In this document: one piece after another, positions 61,887 to 64,000 of the stretch
How positions within the stretch are numbered: position 1 is the stretch's first letter
Layout: each line of letters begins with the position of its first letter
Assembly (NCBI RefSeq): GCF_024298965.1
Contig: NZ_CP085193.1
Coordinates: forward strand, 5,456,001 to 5,520,000
Direction: 5' to 3'
From: Streptomyces rapamycinicus NRRL 5491
GTDB taxonomy: Bacteria; Actinomycetota; Actinomycetes; Streptomycetales; Streptomycetaceae
DNA length: 64,000 nucleotides
The notes under the pieces: generated by a model
Told to the model about the DNA's origin: nothing
Database searches by the model: none
Seen by the model: the letters and a program-made list of their open reading frames with translations, nothing else
Position numbers and translations under genes: made by a program

Positions 61887-63131
61887 GTGATCGCGAACGT
61901 ATCGGCACACCGGCGGGCGAACGCCTTCGCCAAGGCCCTGGAGGCCCTGGAGGCCCTGGAGAGCAACCACCAGGCCGCCCGGGACGAGACGCCGCAGCAA
62001 CAGCCAGGTTCCCCACCGGCGGAGAGCGCCGAGCGGAGACGGCTGCTGGCCCTGGCGAGCGGGCTGGGCGAGCTGCCGGCGCCGACATTGGACCCGGAGG
62101 TCCGCGCCACCCAGCGGGCGCAGCTGCTCGCCGCCATGGAGGCGGCCTTCGCCGAGGGGGCGCCGCGCGTGCCCGAGCAGCGCCGCCGCCCCAGTGGCGC
62201 CCACCGGGCCAAACCCCCGGTGGCAAGATTCCGCCCCCGTTCCCGCTGGTCCAAGGGGCTCGCGGCCGGGGGGCTCACGGTCGGCGTGGCGGCGGGCGCG
62301 TTCGGCGGCGTCGCCGCGGCCAGCTCGAACGCGCTGCCGGGCGACACCCTCTACGGGTTCAAGCGCGGAATGGAAGACCTCAAGCTCGAGATGGCGGACG
62401 GCGACGCCGACCGGGGCCGGATCTATCTGGACCAGGCCTCCACCCGGATGAGCGAGGCGCGCCGCCTGATGGAGCGGACCCGCACCGGCGATCTGGACCA
62501 TGACTCGCTGGGCGAGATCCGCCGGGTCCTGGCCGGGATGCGCCATGACGCCTCCGAGGGCCACCGGCTGCTGCACCAGGTCTATGAGCGCGACGGCTCG
62601 CTCGGCCCGATCCAGCAGCTGTCCACCTTCTCCCAGGCCCACCGCGACGGCTGGAGCCGACTGTGCGAGCAGCTGCCGGTCCAGCTCATGGACGTCGGCG
62701 ACGAGGTGAGCTCGGTCTTCGACGCCATAGACCAAGAGGTCGGTCCGCTGCGGGCGTTGCTGCCCACGAAGAAGGAGCAGCAGGCCCAGTCCGGCCCGCA
62801 GACCGGCCACCCGCCGCAGCGCGCGGGCGGGATGGACCCGGACGACCGCACGGCATCCGCCTCGGCCACCCCGAGCGGCAGCCGCACCGACGAGAAGACG
62901 GCCCCCGGCCCGCATCCGTCGTCCTCGGCGAGCACCCACAGCCAGAGCGGCGGCCTGGTGGGCGGAGCCGGCGACCTGCTGGAGCCGCCGCTCGGCGGCG
63001 GATCGAGCCCCAGCCCGTCCACGGGCAAGGGCGACCCGGGCGGCAAGCCGTCCCAGCCGGACATCACCATCCCCCCGCTGCTCCCGGACCTGCTGCCGGG
63101 CCTGAGCATCGACGGCGACGACACGAGGTGA
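61887..63131 (+). CDS. rsbN: Anti-sigma factor RsbN (DUF5667 membrane protein)
   Basis: A 414-residue membrane protein in the position of RsbN, the anti-sigma factor that holds BldN at the membrane. The cytoplasmic part (1-120) contains the BldN-binding helices (RRLLALASGLGELPAPTLDPEVRATQRAQLLAAM). One transmembrane helix spans 123-146. Outside, DUF5667 lies at about 148-260 (LPGDTLYGFKRGMEDLKLEMADGDADRGRIYLDQASTRMSEA), then a long Ser/Gly/Pro-rich tail. GTG 61887 has AGGAGG eight bases upstream. The 217-bp gap after bldN allows a separate promoter. Confidence 0.9.
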   Translation: MIANVSAHRRANAFAKALEALEALESNHQAARDETPQQQPGSPPAESAERRRLLALASGLGELPAPTLDPEVRATQRAQLLAAMEAAFAEGAPRVPEQRRRPSGAHRAKPPVARFRPRSRWSKGLAAGGLTVGVAAGAFGGVAAASSNALPGDTLYGFKRGMEDLKLEMADGDADRGRIYLDQASTRMSEARRLMERTRTGDLDHDSLGEIRRVLAGMRHDASEGHRLLHQVYERDGSLGPIQQLSTFSQAHRDGWSRLCEQLPVQLMDVGDEVSSVFDAIDQEVGPLRALLPTKKEQQAQSGPQTGHPPQRAGGMDPDDRTASASATPSGSRTDEKTAPGPHPSSSASTHSQSGGLVGGAGDLLEPPLGGGSSPSPSTGKGDPGGKPSQPDITIPPLLPDLLPGLSIDGDDTR

Positions 63132-63136
63132 AAAGG

Positions 63137-63173
63137 CCCTGGGGGTGGTGTACGGCGCACACCACCCCCAGGG
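63137..63173. terminator. Perfect bidirectional terminator
   Basis: CCCTGGGGGTGGTGT (63137-63151) and ACACCACCCCCAGGG (63159-63173) form a 15-bp stem between the convergent rsbN and acyltransferase genes. Confidence 0.85.
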
Positions 63174-63182
63174 ACCAAGCGG

Positions 63183-64000
63183 TCAGAAGAACACCGACCG
63201 CCGCTGGACGAGCAGCTTATAAAGCGTGTGCTGGATCGTTTCTCGTACCTGGTCGGTCAGGTTGAACATCAGCATCGGGTCGTCCGCCGCCTCCGGCGGA
63301 TGCCCGTCGGTGGGGATGGGCTCGCCGAACTGGATGGTCCACTTCGTCGGCAGCGGCACCGCGCCCAGCGGCCCGAGCAGCGGGAAGGTCGGCGTGATCG
63401 GGAAGTACGGAATGCCGAGCAGCCGGGCCAGGGTCCTCGCGTTCCCCACCATCGGGTAGATCTCCTCCGCGCCCACGATCGAGCACGGCACGATCGGCGC
63501 CCCCGCGCGCAGCGCCGTCGACACGAAGCCGCCCCGGCCGAAGCGCTGCAGCTTGTACCGCTCCGAGAACGGCTTGCCGATCCCCTTGAAGCCCTCCGGC
63601 ATCACCCCGACCACCTCGCCGCGCTCCAGCAGCAGCTGGGCGTCCTCGGCGCAGGCGAGGGTGTGCCCGGCCTTGCGGGCCAGCTCGTTGATGACCGGCA
63701 GCACGAAGACCAGATCGGCCGCGAGCAGCCGCAGATGGCGCTTGACCGGGTGGTTGTCGTGCACGGCGACCTGGAGCATCAGCCCGTCCAGCGGCAGTAC
63801 CCCGGAGTGGTTGGCGACGACGAGCGCGCCGCCGCTGTCGGGGATGTTCTCGATCCCCTTCACCTCGACCCGGAAGTACTTGTCGGACAGCGGGCGGAGC
63901 AGGGACATCAGCACCTGCTCGGTCAGATCGTGGTCGTAGCCGAAGTCGTCGACCTCGTAGTCCCCGGTGATCCGGCGGCGCAGAAAGCTCAGCCCGTGGG
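63183..64000 (-). CDS. Lysophospholipid acyltransferase (PlsC type), N-terminus beyond window
   Basis: About 272 codons of a 1-acylglycerol-3-phosphate acyltransferase-like protein; the frame is still open at the window edge, reading HGLSFLRRRITGDYEVDDFGYD. The catalytic NHSGVLPLDG (H-x4-D) is followed by VVGVMPEGFKGIGKPFSERYKL (motif III, with the EG turn) and GAPIVPCSIVGAEEIYP (motif IV). Membrane-associated, acting on phospholipid precursors. ATG 63914 would give a shorter 243-residue protein, but conserved residues upstream argue for the longer one. Confidence 0.88.
   Translation of the reverse strand, partial: HGLSFLRRRITGDYEVDDFGYDHDLTEQVLMSLLRPLSDKYFRVEVKGIENIPDSGGALVVANHSGVLPLDGLMLQVAVHDNHPVKRHLRLLAADLVFVLPVINELARKAGHTLACAEDAQLLLERGEVVGVMPEGFKGIGKPFSERYKLQRFGRGGFVSTALRAGAPIVPCSIVGAEEIYPMVGNARTLARLLGIPYFPITPTFPLLGPLGAVPLPTKWTIQFGEPIPTDGHPPEAADDPMLMFNLTDQVRETIQHTLYKLLVQRRSVFF

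Overview
The window is high-GC actinobacterial DNA and almost certainly Streptomyces. Diagnostic genes are bldN with its downstream anti-sigma gene (rsbN type), futalosine-pathway menaquinone genes, a class I lysyl-tRNA synthetase, a rex-hem operon with a Rex operator, and transfer genes of an actinomycete integrative element. Two genes run off the ends: a transfer ATPase at the left and an acyltransferase at the right. No rRNA, tRNA or CRISPR array was found. All assignments were read by eye from translated sequence and motif recall; no database search was run.

1-5000 is accessory. An FtsK/SpoIIIE transfer ATPase and a SCO3933-type regulatory gene (minus strand) face a KorSA-like GntR repressor across a gap with two copies of a 16-bp operator-like palindrome. 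Beyond lie a gene-free stretch with a long inverted repeat, three small minus-strand ORFs and an XRE/TPR regulator, closed by a very strong bidirectional terminator. No integrase, excisionase, replication gene or att site is in view.

5000-23600 is mostly housekeeping. It holds a DAACS-family symporter behind a Cys-rich leader peptide, UdgX, MqnE, an Lrp regulator, a ubiX/mqnP/mqnL menaquinone operon, the system II cytochrome c maturation operon (resA-ccdA-resB-ccsB), a Tat lipoprotein of polysaccharide-deacetylase type, a histidine phosphatase and hemL.

23600-34700 is a patchwork. It contains an EACC1-caspase conflict-type operon, YnfA, a very hydrophilic His/Asp/Glu-rich exported PepSY-like protein, and an SDR. 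A ferredoxin / reductase / P450 cluster follows, with the last two genes fused by deletion and broken. Then come a second DUF3662-FHA protein with a small membrane partner, and a degraded copy of the rtcB 3' end beside intact rtcB.

34800-45300 has two DUF3558 lipoproteins, a DUF2637 protein, divergent lysS and argS, and secreted hydrolases including a D-Ala-D-Ala carboxypeptidase. 45470-52690 is a carbon-catabolism island: an MFS transporter, relics of an ornithine-cyclodeaminase-like and a DapA-like gene around an 18-bp tandem repeat, a FadR-type regulator, an IlvD/Edd dehydratase that by eye lacks all three Fe-S cysteines, a HAD hydrolase, a kinase, and a symporter stump fused to a LysR stump.

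52700-64000 is core again: rex-hemA-hemC-cobA/hemD-hemB, whose reading frames all overlap by 4 bp, then a glutaredoxin-like gene, a HAD-IB phosphatase, bldN, rsbN and a phospholipid acyltransferase. Rex ties tetrapyrrole synthesis to the NADH/NAD+ ratio. Together with menaquinone, cytochrome c and hemL genes elsewhere in the window, much of the core content serves respiration and haem supply.
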